Source of the DNA: Selaginella moellendorffii
Taxonomy: Eukaryota > Streptophyta > Lycopodiopsida > Selaginellales > Selaginellaceae
Reading direction: 5' to 3'
Length of the DNA stretch: 64,000 nt
Assembly (NCBI RefSeq): GCF_000143415.4
Contig: NW_003314265.1
Location: 2,241,950-2,305,949, forward strand
Shown: positions 1 to 11,420 of the stretch, one piece after another
How positions within the stretch are numbered: the first letter of the stretch is position 1
How the letters are laid out: every line of letters starts with the position of its first letter
Made by a program: the position numbers and the translations under genes
The notes under the pieces: generated by a model
What the model was told of the DNA's origin: nothing
Seen by the model: the letters and a program-made list of their open reading frames with translations, nothing else
Database searches by the model: none

Positions 1-420
1 CACCCTGGGTGGATTTGAGCTTAGCTGCCTGTAACAGGATTGAATTTGTCAAGAATCCGCATATGATCCATTCTCTTCTTACTTGTTCCTCCGTGATATC
101 CACAGCAAATCCATGAAGCAGATGGCTGTAACTGTATAGTTTCGTGTACGATTCCTCCCCGAAAGTGGACGCAAGTAGAAAATCATGTTGAGCGGTTAAG
201 TATGAGGAATAAATCTGGACTTGATCACTGCACAAAGGAACAAAACTCGTAAACCTGCTTTATCACTTTAAGAAATTGAGAACCTTGAGCTATCGATTTT
301 GGTTGTTGCCTTGTTATGAACAACAGGCTCACCGTCTAACAACGCAATGTAAACTTCGGCATGTACGAGTAGGATGGACGAGGCAGAAACCAGAAGCCAT
401 ATCCACAGACTGGCATCCAT
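1..420 (-). CDS. Subtilisin-like serine protease, SBT2 subclass (5' end only)
   Basis: Partial gene; the rest lies beyond the left edge. Three exons are visible: 284-420 (ATG at 420), 83-227 and 1-28, with GT/AG borders and continuous frame. The protein starts with a hydrophobic signal peptide (MDASLWIWLLVSASSILLVHA), followed by AEVYIALLDGEP and then YTKLYSYSHLLHGFAV, which are the start and core of the inhibitor-I9 prodomain typical of plant subclass-2 subtilases. The family are secreted proteases activated by prodomain removal. The catalytic Asp, His and Ser are outside the window, so activity cannot be judged. NAA50 ends 234 bp upstream on the same strand. A decayed copy of exon 1 lies near 55.3 kb. 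Confidence 0.85.
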
Positions 421-653
421 ATAATCTGGACCAAACTCATTTCTTGAGTCTCTTACATTTAATTTGCGCTCCCGACGGAATTCGCAAGGAAATAGCTTTT
501 GTATTCAAGTGAAAAAGTCCACGTAGTGGCGTAGAGTTACATTTCATTGTCTGAAAAAAATGCGAGCACTGTTAGAACAAAAGTTGCCAGTGACGGCCAC
601 CTACAGTATCGGTGTTGATTTACTTTCAAAGGAAGAAAGAATAGTAAATGGAG

Positions 654-1642
654 TCATCTCAAGCGTCGCGAGAGAACGTAGCAATCAGGTGGATCAAGTC
701 GGATATAATAGTTGAAGATAGTGTCCACAATCTGGAAGTCGAAGTTTTTGTAAAACTCCATGGCTTCGTCGTTGTTCGTTTGTACGTGCAAGTAAACATC
801 GACAACGCGCGGGTCTTGTTGGCACAAGCCCAGCACACTTTGGAGGAGCTTTGAGCCTAGATAGAAACTCGCAAATCAAAAAATAAACCAACGAAATAAA
901 CTTGAATCACCTATTCCCATTCTTCGATAAGATGGAAGAACTCCCAGCGTCATAATGTAGACCCTGATATAAGGGCCTGTTTCTTCAAGCCTACAGGCAA
1001 TGTTGCCAACGCAAGCGTCCTTGTAAAAAGCTGGAAGGCACGAAGAAAACGTAAGAAAGGAGCTTGAATCTGAAAGAAAAGAACTGTGTCGCAAAGGAAG
1101 AAAAATCATGAAGAAGATAAGAAAAACTAGAAAAACTAGAGACTGGAAGAGTGATTTCGCTGGAAAGATACACGATCCCACAATATATCAAGTGTCATTG
1201 TAAAAAGCTGGAAGGCACGAAGAAAACGAAGAAAGGAGCTTGGATCTCAACGAAAAGAACCGTGTCAAAAGAACACGTCTAGCAAAGGAAGAAAAAGTCT
1301 TGCAAGAATGCACGAACCCAGGAAGAAGAAAACACTAGAAAAACTAGAGACTGGAAAATAGAATTCGCTGGAAAGATACACGATCCGACGATATATCTAT
1401 GCAAGCAGTGATAGAACACGCAAATGCGATCCATAGACTGATCGATCGACCGAGATCGACTGACCTAGCTTTGTGTAGCTCCCCGCGAGCACGGCATCCC
1501 GGTAGTAAGTGTCCTTGTACTTGACCGGAAAGAGGCACGCATTGAGCCGCTGGAGGCTCTGGCGGAGATCACTGGCGCTCTCGCCATCGCAAATGCGTAT
1601 AGTCTCCTCCATTAAAACCAAAATGTTTAGGGCTGGCTCCAT
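654..1642 (-). CDS. NAA50: N-alpha-acetyltransferase 50 (NatE catalytic subunit)
   Basis: Three exons, 1465-1642, 911-1030 and 654-856, encode about 166 aa, close to the usual 160-170 aa. NAA50 is a GNAT-fold acetyltransferase that acetylates protein N-termini beginning with Met and works beside the ribosome with NAA10/NAA15. Visible motifs: LFPVKYKDTYY (substrate loop), VGNIACRLE, VYIMTLGVLPSYRRMGIG (acetyl-CoA loop of R/Q-x-x-G-x-G/A type), YLHVQTNNDEAMEFYKNFDF and NYYIRLDPPDCYVL near the C-terminus. Translation starts at the ATG at 1642. Intron 1 is unusually long (1031-1464) because of an internal tandem duplication. A broken copy of exons 2-3 is present at about 54.98 kb on the other strand. 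Confidence 0.93.
1021..1394. repeat. Tandem duplication inside NAA50 intron 1
   Basis: Two diverged direct copies of about 175-195 bp lie at roughly 1021-1196 and 1198-1394. Both begin with the same stretch around TTGTAAAAAGCTGGAAGGCA and both contain CTAGAAAAACTAGAGACTGG and GAAAGATACACGATCC. The first copy overlaps the 5' edge of coding exon 2 (on the minus strand), so the splice acceptor and first 10 coding bases of that exon are also duplicated. Confidence 0.8.
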
Positions 1643-1969
1643 CGTGTTTGAATAACCTTTATCGTCATCGCTTCATCCAGATAGAAATCTCCACGTGGCT
1701 GGACATTTCGCTGACACGTGGCACCTTGCTTACGAAAAACCTGGACCATGAGAAACAAATGCCAACGTGTGGAAAACTGGAGCCGTACGATGGTACTTTG
1801 GACGGCCGTGATTCGGTCTTTTACCGTTGTATAACTGCAGGGGTAGAAATTTTATTAGGGCTGACCCATTCCGGGCGATCGGGAATAAGTCTCGCTCCAA
1901 TTTTCTCGTGCGGATGGATCGATCGATCGAGGTATGAGCGGCTGCTGAGAAGTGATTGCGGACGACGAG

Positions 1970-4900
1970 ATGATCGCGGCCATGGCTGGCAACGCATTTG
2001 CGGCATCGTGCCCGTGCTCCACAGTTCACAGGCTCCGGATGTCGGAGTTTCGCAAGGATTACGATGCGCAGAGCTTCGCGATGCCGCCGGGGAGCGCCAG
2101 ATCCAGGAAATCCTTCAGCGTCTCGGCCAAGAGCGAGAGAAGAGGAGCTGCTTCCACAGCGAAATCGGAGGGCAACAGGAGCTTCTCCAGGCGGTCTGTC
2201 ATGGGGCTCGTCGCGTTGGTGTCGCCAGTGCTGCTTATCTCGGGAGGAGCAAAATCCGACGTTCCACACATAGAGGGTCAGTGCTTCTTTTTTCGATTTT
2301 CCTTGACTTTGTTTGCTTTGGGTTCCAGAATCCGAGAAACTGAGGCTCGACATGCTCCAATCCATCGAGAGGAGAATTGCCAGCAGGGCGGAGATATTGG
2401 CAAGCATTGAAACTCCTGCCAGTACCACTGCACCATCTCTCAAGGAGGAAGCTATAGCTAGCGTTTCAAGTGAAGATTTATCAGTCGGCAAGGAAGTGGA
2501 GACCGTTACCCCTGCTCCATCTGTCAACGAGGAAGCTATAGCTAGCGTTTCGAGCTCTGCCCCTGAAGATTTATCAGTCGGCAAGGAAGTGGAGCGCGTC
2601 TCATCCGATATTGCAGCACTTCCGGAGTTGCAAGTTGCGGCCACTCCTCCGGTTTTATCTTCCTCGGATGAGAAAGTCGTAGAGGCAGTCACAGCTCTCG
2701 AAGAGGTAATCGAAGAACTTGCCGATGCTTGACTCACTGTGTTTAAATTCCAGAAAAGCTCTCCGGAGAGTGGACCGCTAGGATTTTTAAATCTATTCGG
2801 TGTTGTCGGATCGGGAGTTCTTGGTGCGCTATATTGGTTGGAAGGTCAAGCTAAAAAAGCTACGAAGATGGCGTTAGCAGAGGTACATGCTATTTCTATT
2901 TGTGTCACTAGACATGGACACTCATCTGCCGTTGCGACCAGGCCAACTCGAAATTGGAAGAATCACAAGCTGCTATAATCGACATAAAGAGAAAACATCA
3001 TACGGAGTTGGCTGATCAAAAGTCGGATCTTATGAATAAGCTGACCGGATCAGAAGAAGAACGTGTAGAACTTTGCAACGAAATTACCATCCTCAAGTCG
3101 AATGCAAAGGAGATGCAGCTAAAGCTGGACAGCCAGAAAAACGTCAATCAGAACCTTGACAAGAAGGTGAAGGCCTACAGAGAAACAATCCAGGCCCTGG
3201 AGAGCAGTGTGCAAGCCGTCGAAGACAAGCTTGTGCAGGAAGAGCAGCGAAGGCAAGGTCTAGAGACCGAAGTCCGGAATGGAGGAGTTCAAATACGAGA
3301 GAGAGAAGAAAAGCTCGTTGGTCTAGAGGCAACCATTAAGGAACAGGAAAACACCGAGCAAGAGCTACGGTCAGACATTTTCACTACGAGAACTGCGTTG
3401 GTCGACGCCGAGGACAGGATACAAAACCTCGTGAAAGAGTTGATCGTATCGCAGTCATGTCTGGAGGAGAGAGGGGACACTGTGCATGATTTGGAGGAAC
3501 GTCTCGCGCAGGCAACAGCGAGAGCAGAGCAAGCGCAGCAAAGCTTGGCCAAAGCACAGGAGGAACTGACTGAGCTCCAAGCTGTGAGCAAGGAGCAGCT
3601 TCAAGTTGTAAATGCGGCACTAGCTTCCAAGGAAGGCGAAGTACAGGCAGCAAACTTGGAGCTGGATGCCGCTCGTGCCGAGGCTAAACAATCCGGCCTC
3701 GTCATAGAGAACTTCCAGCAGCAAGTGGAAGAACTGGAGCGAATTGTGGCACGGGAGCACGAGTCAGTGCAAAAGTTGACAGAAGATCTGAACTCCGCAG
3801 TCAATAGCCTTCGAGCGAAGACGAACGAGGCGTCGGCACTGGGCGCCGAGCTGACGTCCTACCAGAAGGAAATAGAGTCCCTGAGGAAGCAAAAGGAGGA
3901 GAGCAAGGCGATGACGGAGACAAAGCTGAAATCGCTGCGAGAGTCACTGCAAGCAGAGCAACTGGTGACGAGCCAGATGAAGCAGGAGCTGGACAACACG
4001 CGGACGAGCTTCCAGGCGTCGTCGATGGAGGTGAAGTCCCTGAGCGAGAAGCTGAAAGAAACGTTCCTGGTGAACAAGAAGGTGCAAGAGGAGCTGGAAG
4101 ACGTCCGCCAGACGGCCGACGGCACCCTGGCTCTTCTAAACGACGAGAAGAAGAAGGTGGCACTGGCGGAGCAGCAGTACATGGAGACGCAAAAGGCTCT
4201 GGCCAGGGAGGAGCTACTCGTCCAGAGCTTGAGGTCCGAGTTCTCCAAGGCCATGGACGCCATGAACGACCTCCGCAAGCACCTCAACGCTCTGTCCAAG
4301 GACTTGCAAGACGCAAACGTCAAGGTGGCGTCGCTGGAGACGGAGAAGGCCATCCTCCAGGACGCACTCGCCAAGGAGACGAAGGTGGCCAGGAAGTTCA
4401 AGGACAAGGCGAGCTTCGCGGAGGGGGAGCTTACAAAGGTGGTGCGAGAGCGAGAAGGCTCGGTCTCCAAGGCTCGGAAGCTCGAGGACGAGCTCTCGGC
4501 GGCGGAGAGCGAGATGGGGAAGCTCAAGCAGCAGATGGTCGTGATGGGGACCGTCATCGACTCGGCCGAGACGAGGATGGGAAGCATCCACCAGGTAAAT
4601 GCCGAGGTAGCCTCTCTGGCTAGAAAGTTTGAGGGCGTCGTCTCATCTAATGTGGAACAAAAACAAACACTCAAGCGTCAGGTACTCAAGCCGCTCGTCC
4701 GTCGCTAACATAAGTTTTCTTCTCTCCTTCTCGAGAACCAGATGGATAAATTGAAGGAGCAGTCCAAGGCAGCGTCTGATATCACCAGAGAGCTCAAGAA
4801 CATGAAGAGGCTGCTCAATCACTTCCAACAGGTAAGTGGTTCTAAGTTACTCTTCCAAGTTTGTTCTTGAGGTAAGTGGTTCTAAGTTTCTTAATGCTTT

Positions 4901-5186
4901 TCTTTGAGTTTTTCATTTTTGAGCTAATTGGTTCTAAGTTAGCTTCTTAGAGTTTTTTTTTTTTTTGGTTTTTCATACTTGAGCTAAGTGGTCTAAGTTA
5001 CTCTTCCAAGTTTCTTCTTGAGCCCTTAGCGTTGTTTTTAATTCTCGAGAGTTTCACTAACAACCTTTGTTTCGATTTGTTCTTTCGCAGAATCTAAATG
5101 AAGCGGAGCTCGATCGAGTAGAAGCTGAGGCTGCGTTGCAAGCGGCCGTGCAGAGAAACATGGTGACAGTGTCGGAAGAAGCTTAA
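1970..5186 (+). CDS. MFP1: MAR-binding filament-like protein 1 (MFP1)-type chloroplast coiled-coil protein
   Basis: Six exons: 1970-2276, 2329-2705, 2754-2882, 2942-4681, 4742-4831 and 5091-5186, about 912 aa, frames continuous. MFP1 is a thylakoid-anchored, nucleoid-associated long coiled-coil protein. The N-terminus is Ser/Arg-rich like a transit peptide, followed by a hydrophobic stretch (VMGLVALVSPVLLISGG). A second conserved segment, LNLFGVVGSGVLGALYWL, matches the family's membrane segment. About 580 residues of continuous heptad-rich coiled coil follow. The start could also be ATG 1982, which has a better context (gccATGGct). Exon 2 contains a duplicated acidic repeat and intron 5 contains repeated donor-like units. 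The protein is longer than Arabidopsis MFP1 (726 aa). The TOM1-like gene begins 163 bp downstream. Confidence 0.82.
2433..2597 (+). repeat. In-frame tandem repeat in MFP1 exon 2
   Basis: Two copies of about 81-84 bp (2433-2516 and 2517-2597) encode similar peptides: EEAIASVSSEDLSVGKEVE, then EEAIASVSSSAPEDLSVGKE with a 4-residue insertion. The copies are close to identical, so the duplication is fairly recent. Confidence 0.85.
4826..5025 (+). repeat. Repeated splice-donor-like units in MFP1 intron 5
   Basis: The authentic donor at 4832 (CAG/GTAAGTGGTTCTAAGTT) is followed by diverged repeats of the same words: GTAAGTGGTTCTAAGTT near 4872, a TTGGTTCTAAGTT variant near 4928, and CTAAGTGGTCTAAGTTAC near 4984. 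Each is linked by CTTCCAAGTTT-like spacers. The intron is 259 bp, long for this locus, apparently through these duplications. Confidence 0.75.
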
Positions 5187-5349
5187 AACAGGAAGATCTT
5201 CCAACGTGTATAGTAAAACTTGCTTACTTTATAGAATATTCTGTTACAAGAATCTGCCGTCAGTGCAGGAATATACCGTTGTTTGAATGAGGGCAAAGAC
5301 CAGTGAGTCATATTGTTTTTTCTTCTTGTGCGCTTGGCGGGCGAGAGCT

Positions 5350-6543
5350 ATGGAAATCCCCGAGAATCTCAAGGAGCGATTCACTGCGATGGGGAGCAAG
5401 CTCAAGATCGGCGGCGCCGAGGTCGGCCGCAAGGTCTCGGCGCAGATGACCGTGGTGGGAGGTAGGGTCAAGGAGCTGTTCCAGCCGCCATCGCCGAGCG
5501 AGCGGATGATCGAGGAGGCGACGGCCGCGAACCTGCGATCGCCGGACTGGGGGAGGTTCATGGAAATCTGCGACATGCTTGGCGATGGCCGGGTCTCCGG
5601 GCAGGACGTGGCGCGCGGGATCAAGAAGAGGATCGCGAACAAGAATGCGGGCGTTCAGCTGCTGGCGCTGGCGCTGCTGGAGGCGTGCGTCAAGAACCAC
5701 GAGAAGATGTTCTCAGAGATTGCGTCGGAGAGGATTCTGGACGACATGGTGAGGATGGCCGAGGATCCACAGGCGTGGCCGCGCTGCCGGGACAAGGCGC
5801 TGGCGATGATCGAGGCCTGGGGTGAGGCTACCGAGGAGCTTGGCTACTTGCCCGTCTACGAGGAGACTTACAAGGTAAGAGAAGGAAAGAGCTTTTATTT
5901 TCTAGAGCTCGGTTGCTTAGTTTTAACTTCTTTTCCAGAGCATGAGAGCACGGGGAGTGAGATTTCCTGGCCGCGACCCTTCGAGCTTGTCTCCCATCTT
6001 TACGCCCAAATCGTCACCTTCGGCTCCTTCTCTGCCGGATAGCGCGAGTGGTTTCTCCGGGGCTAGCGTGATCAACATGGGACGTCTTTCGGACAGTGCC
6101 ACTTTGGACGTTGCCAAGAACAGCGTCGAAGTTCTCTCAAACGTACTAACATCCTCCAATCAGCACCAGGATGTTTCCAAAGTGAGTGTTTCCAAAGCCT
6201 TTTCGTTTGGTTTTTATATTATGCCTTCTCCTGGATGTTCCAGGACGAGCTTACCATGTCTTTGGTCGAGCAATGCAAGCAAGCGCAGCGTAGAGTGCAG
6301 CAAGTAGCTCAAAGAGCTGGCGAGGGCGACCCCATACTCTTCCAGGCACTGGCCGTGAACGACGAGCTAGACCAGGTTCTTGAGAAGTTTAGCGAGTTCT
6401 GTGTCTCGTCCTCTTCGTCGCAGCAAAGCAAGCCAGCGGAACCGGCTCTCGTGACAGCCTTCGTCCAGGAAGATCAGAGCTATGACCCGCTATCAGATCT
6501 CGACGAAGAAGAGGAAGTGGCAAAGGCGCACCGAAAGGTGTGA
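5350..6543 (+). CDS. TOM1-like (TOL) ubiquitin-binding protein, VHS + GAT domains
   Basis: Three exons, 5350-5874, 5939-6181 and 6244-6543, about 355 aa. TOL proteins are plant ESCRT-0-like receptors that bind ubiquitinated membrane cargo and pass it to the endosomal sorting pathway. The N-terminal leader (MEIPENLKERFTAMGSKLKI) and VHS domain (IEEATAANLRSPDWGRFMEI, LALALLEACVKNHEKMF, DKALAMIEAWGEA) are clear. The GAT three-helix region spans roughly residues 200-300 (MGRLSDSATLDVAKNSVEVL, EQCKQAQRRVQQVAQ, FQALAVNDELDQVLEKF). The C-terminal tail is short and acidic (YDPLSDLDEEEEVA). An in-frame upstream ATG at 5287 is possible, but family alignment favours 5350. It is convergent with cystinosin 1, 102 bp away. 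A broken copy of its 3' end lies at 24.16 kb. Confidence 0.9.
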
Positions 6544-6644
6544 TGAAAGATTATCATCGTGGTTTCATATTGCTCCCTCTTTTTGTAGGAACCGAACGAT
6601 CATATATACAATCGCCGCTAAAGAGACTTCGCAGCCATTCTTTC

Positions 6645-7905
6645 TCACGGATTTTTGGGATGCTCTTCGCTGGTCTTGGCCTGCTCTGGATCGTTCTCCA
6701 GGGCTTCGTAGGTGTTAGCGGGATTCTCCTCGACCTTGTCAGCTTCGTAGTAGAGGAAGTAGTGCTGGAAGACGAAGAGAATGTCGAAGGCGATACTTTC
6801 CTACAGAGAACGCGAAAGATTAGAATCACAGTACCGAGAGCAAACATACCAGCGAGAGTCCCAGTTTGCCAACGTTCCCGGAGAAGTTCTCGGTGGAGTC
6901 TGCGATTGGAGAGCCAGATCTTTAAACGAGAACGAAAACTGGAAAGGCTTACGTTGGTCGATGGATTGCACGGCCATCTGGAGAATGTTGGCGATTCCAC
7001 CCGACAAGTCCAGGAGAATGTTTCCTATGCTCCAGCCAACGGTGCTCTTCCTCCTGAAGTTCATCCAGGCCTGAGTTTTAATCGCATGAAAACGGTGTTG
7101 TTAACACTCTGTGTGATGTGATTTGCAGGGAAGTTTACCTGAGGGATGTACTTGATCGCTGTCATCACCAGTTGTATGATGCTGCGCAAGGATTTTTCAT
7201 GCCAAGAATGTTCACAGAAAGAGAATTGGATCTTACTTGAAAACTTGGACGAGCCACAGCCAGCGGCCGCTGGGAAATGCTACGATGAGACAGATCAATC
7301 CGGCTAGCCAAGCTCCCAGGGACACCAAAGCTCCGGCCTTGGACACCCTTTGTCCTCCTCTCTAAAGCGACACAAACGTAAGCTTGTCACCTTCTTCTTC
7401 TTTCTTACCTCATACAGGAAAACTTGCAGGATAGTGAATCCTGTGAGGAGCACGGCATGGATCGAGAAAGCAACGTCGTTTGGAGCAACTGGAATCATCT
7501 GGAAGGTGAAAAAACGGAAAAAACGATTCAGTGTTCTTCGTCTGTTGCTCAATTACGCACCTCATCAGCGCCATACTTGTCGTGGTACTGCCTTTGGACG
7601 ACAGGGCTGAAGAAGACGGCGGCGTTGTAGATGAGATACGAGGAATGCTTGGTGAAGTTGAGCAACAGGAAATCGAAGTTGAGCCCCACGACGCTGCAAG
7701 CAATCGAAAACTAGCTCGAGAAAAGGAAGCAAAAAACGCAAAGGGGAGGGAGCGAGGAAGTATTCTTCCCGCGATCGAATGCGTACCTCTTTCGCCGGAA
7801 ATTGAGCAGCACTTGCGGATAGAAGCTGATCGACCACACCGTGAATGCAAACCATCCGAGAATTTGATAGATCACGGCCAAGGCGCTGGAATGCCAAGAC
7901 GCCAT
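6645..7905 (-). CDS. Cystinosin homologue 1 (lysosomal/vacuolar cystine transporter, PQ-loop)
   Basis: Eight exons: 7787-7905, 7561-7693, 7409-7498, 7237-7361, 7139-7181, 6953-7070, 6850-6899 and 6645-6800, giving 277 aa with every junction in frame. Cystinosins are seven-helix, proton-coupled cystine exporters of the vacuole or lysosome. The two PQ-loop motifs are present: [16 protein letters not shown] with VVGLNFDF, and [18 protein letters not shown] with [11 protein letters not shown], which holds the conserved acidic residue. The start [18 protein letters not shown] matches plant orthologues. The C-tail is acidic and hydrophilic. This is one of two paralogues; the second is 17.8 kb downstream in the same orientation. 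Confidence 0.93.
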
Positions 7906-8199
7906 TCTTTCTCCCTCGACAACCCCTAATCAACTTCACGAATCTTATGTACACCCCCGAGGTTCCTTGTACCTGGCCCAAAACCCAGGGGGACAATCCT
8001 AGCCGTTCGATAATCTGAAATGAATTGGCATTAATTTGTTTGAAAATTTCACGACACATTTGAATGATGGCTGCTCGTACCAAGAGATCTAGCTACTTTG
8101 GGACTTTGTTTTAAAACTTTTCTCAGCTTATATCTATCTATCTATATTTTGTTTTGGTAGTCTTGTGGTGCCCAACAACAAAGCATGAGACTATGCAAA
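7906..8199. other. Cystinosin 1 upstream region and duplication boundary
   Basis: Promoter side of the minus-strand cystinosin gene. Similarity to the second copy ends near 8010 (shared AATCCTAGCCGTTCGAT). Nothing else was recognised before the copia remnant begins. Confidence 0.6.
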
Positions 8200-9480
8200 C
8201 AAATTTGCAAGTTTGTTGTATGTACCTTGGATCCTCTTGAAGTTCGTGTCTTCACGTCCATATGCTTAGAACCTAGCCAAAGCCTGTTTGATGCCACTGT
8301 AACTACTAGAGTGAGTAAACTCCATACCCTCAATTTGTGTGAAGCCTCTAGTGACCAGTCTCGCTTTGAAACGCACGACCTCACCACCTGGACCCAGCTT
8401 CATGCACAAGATCAGCTTCAAGGATACCACATGATGTGGACGAAACCATGTCTGATTGTGGTGATTGTGATGAGCTTGATTAACAGCTGCCAGGCTACTG
8501 CCAGCTATTATGCTGCTTGAGGAGACGTCTTAGCTTCAAGGATTGTGGAAGGAAGCTGTTTCTTAGCAGCAGTAAACATGGCTTGACGAGGATTAAAACT
8601 CGTATCTGTGTCTTCTCAACAAGCTCTTGATAATACTCTGTTCCCCTAGATATATATAAAACCAGGAACACCTAACACGCTCAGGAGCAGGAGGATCTAG
8701 TATCACTGGTGCACCACAGCTAGCTCGTTGTAAATCACCATCCACTTTAGTTGGGAGAAGGGTTTAGGGGCACTCTGAGTGAAGAAGTTGTTGATTGTAT
8801 GCTCTCCCCTGAAGAGTCAGTAGCTGAATACTCTACCCTGAAGTTGAAGCACCACGAGAATTCTGCTGAAGAGACACCTGCCAAAACTAGAAACTCTTTG
8901 TCTTCATCCTTCCAAGGAGTCAGAGGCATAGATGCTGGAATGCCTGGAGGTTCTCTAGCTGGAGGTAACACAGCTTTGTCGTGAAGTTGAGAGTACATGT
9001 GATTCTCATGAAACACCACATGTATGCTAACCAGCTCAATCCAGCAATCCAAGTCCAGCAATTGATAAGTTTTATAAATGTCATCATAGCTGATGAAGAC
9101 ACTGGACTTCACATCCAATTTATGCCTCTCGTCTGGGATATGAGCAACAGCCAAATCTACGAAGTTATTTCCCCATGCCTGTTCAAGTACTATGGTTAAC
9201 ATCTTATTTAGGACATACACTTCTGTAACCACAGTACAATCCCAAAAGCTTGGTAGGAGAGATGAGTCATAGCTGTCATAGCAGTTGAAGCCTTCAACCA
9301 CCCCGTTCATCCAAGGAGTATATGGGACTGTGACTTATCTCTGGATTCCTACTTTCTCACATAACACTGCAAAAGCTCTAGAAGTGTATTCGCCACCCCA
9401 TCATCAATAAAAACCTTTTCTTTTGACATGAAACAATCTACAAACATCATTTAAGCCATCTGAATAAAAGGTGATTAATC
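8200..9480 (-). mobile_element. Decayed Ty1/copia retrotransposon pol fragment
   Basis: Reading the minus strand from 9480 downward, integrase-like words appear first (FAVLCEKVGIQR, VPYTPWMNGVVEG). Next comes the integrase C-terminal region typical of copia (HIPDERHKLDVKS, VVFHENH) at about 8750-9310. Reverse-transcriptase words follow at about 8240-8430 (VVRFKARLVTRGFTQIEGMEF). Frames are broken by stops and shifts, so it is inactive. No pair of LTRs was identified around it. Confidence 0.75.
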
Positions 9481-9539
9481 TTGTGTCAAGCCAAATATCT
9501 ATTGCTCCCCCTTGGTGTCTTAGCTCCAGCGATCCAGGC

Positions 9540-11420
9540 ATAAAATCTTGGGGTCAAGATATTGGCTTCTAGTGGCTTAAACCAAAGGAAGACACCAGAT
9601 ACTTAGGGATTCAGGTTGGAACAAGATTCAGCACAACACTTCAGGATGACACCCTGCTCCGGAAGATACAAACATCAATACAGAAATGGGCTTCTAAGAT
9701 ACTTGGTTTGCCAACGAGAGTGGCTGTGGCCAGGAGTGTCATCTTGCCCAATATTTGGTACCACCTCTTGATCTGGCCAGTTCTTGAACACACTCTTAAA
9801 AAGGTATGCACAATGGTACATAAATATGTGTTGCAGGGTGTGCCACAGGGCGAATCATGGCAAAGGTTGTGTGGCAGTCCATAGCACGCCCAAGAGTGTT
9901 AGGAGGACTTGGAATTATCAACCCGAGTGACATGGCAAAGGCATTACAATACAAGATTCTCTTACTGGGCCTCCAACCAGGTAACCAACCGTGGAGACTT
10001 ATGTTCAAGCAGAGTTTGCTTGCAATCCAACCTAGGCATAACATTGTGAGATAGTGGGCAGAAGATCCACATTGGTTATTTGCTAAAGGGCCAAAGCAAG
10101 TAGTCAAAAGAGGCATATTGGTCCAAAGGATTCTCAGGCTGTGGTGTGAGTTTCTAGTTAGCTGAGAGCTACTAAAGGACTCTCAAGCAATTGATGGGAA
10201 TGTTAGACAAGGATGTGAGGAAGACAATAAAGTGCATATAAGTCTTCAATCTAGAGTAGTCGAGGAAAGTTCATCTAGACCTTTTTTGCATCATTAGCAC
10301 AGTGAGTGAAGCAAAGAGGGGGCAGTTTTGGCCCAGCTAAGGCCTCAAACTTGGAGATTTTGTAGCATTGCAATGCAATGCTGAACTGGACGGGGAGTGA
10401 GTTAGATTAGGAGCCTGGATATGGGCATTCACAGCACTTACACTAGCATAAGACAATGGAGATGTGGAGGTATGGTTTGTAGTATCTTCTGAACAGAATG
10501 TAGGTCATCCCTTTTGTGTTGTGAGAGGCAATATGCTGTTGCCAGACGGGGACAAATAGGCCATGTTAATGGTGATGGATGATAAAGGGTAGGATTTTAG
10601 TAGTACAATAGGCCCCAAAGCAATTGGTAGTGGTTCAGTCAAAGGCCATAGTCGAGGGGGATGACACCCTTAGTTGGTAGTGACAGCAGTTCATTGAGGA
10701 TTTGAATTTGGATATTGTAGTATGGAAATGTGGCATGAGGAGTTTCTTCTCATTTGAAGTCAAGGAAGTGCAAGATGGCCTCTTGACAAGTAGGGAGGAA
10801 GCTCGTGGGGAGATCCCCAATCTTTGGAGGAGGTGGATCGAGCAAGGAGTTAAGGCAAATTAAGTGGTGGGCAATACACCTGCTTTTTGGAAACTACTCG
10901 TACAACAGAAAGTCAAGGCCACCTCTTGGTTGGTAGCAAACAATGGGTTGCCAATGGGCCAACAATTCCAGGAGGAAGCATGCTAATGATACAAGGAGTG
11001 TGGCAAACTAGAGATGATACAACACATTTTGTGGGACTACAATATGGCAAGAGAGGTATAACGTCAAATTCTCAAAGTGTCACAAGAATTAGGAGATGTT
11101 CTAGAGTTTCAAACTCGGAGTGGGGACGTTCTCCATTGGTTTGAAGGAGCTTGAGGTCCGGCCACTAGTTCAGTGTGGAGACATATTCAACATTGAGGTC
11201 GACATGGATGGAGCATGCAAGTTTGGTGGGACATGATAGGGGTTGAAGTTGGTATATCCGTATGGGAGGCAATGGGCCACAAGTGTTAGTTTATTTGGAG
11301 AGCCACAAGGGTGCAAGCACTTTGGGAGGGAGGCACAGAACCATTATCACTTCGATAGACAATTGTCGCAAATATGACTTTAGGTATTGAAAGTTACTTG
11401 TCGGCTAGTCCTTACGGACA
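9540..11420 (+). mobile_element. Decayed non-LTR retrotransposon (LINE) reverse-transcriptase fragment
   Basis: Plus-strand translation, broken by stops, shows the C-terminal part of a plant LINE RT: RYLGIQVGTRFSTTLQDD, IQKWASKILGLPTRVAVARS, ILPNIWYHLLIWPVLE, then RPRVLGGLGIINPSDMAKAL at about 9885. A zinc-binding zf-RVT-like stretch follows near 10880-11060 (WKLLVQQKVKATSWLVA, then NGLPMGQQFQEEA). The endonuclease domain and an intact frame are missing. The end at 11420 is approximate. Confidence 0.72.

Noticed and set aside
3859-4674. 271-aa ORF antisense to the MFP1 coiled coil
   Set aside because: Shadow of the sense frame: Ser-rich antisense of Glu/Lys codons. The sense strand has conserved family sequence and spliced exons.
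5287-5349. Upstream in-frame ATG extending the TOM1-like protein by 21 residues
   Set aside because: The extra residues (including CFFFLCAW) do not match the family, whereas MEIPENLKERF does; kept 5350 as start.
8185-8520. 111-aa plus-strand ORF
   Set aside because: The minus strand of the same stretch reads as copia reverse transcriptase (FKARLVTRGFTQ), which explains the sequence.
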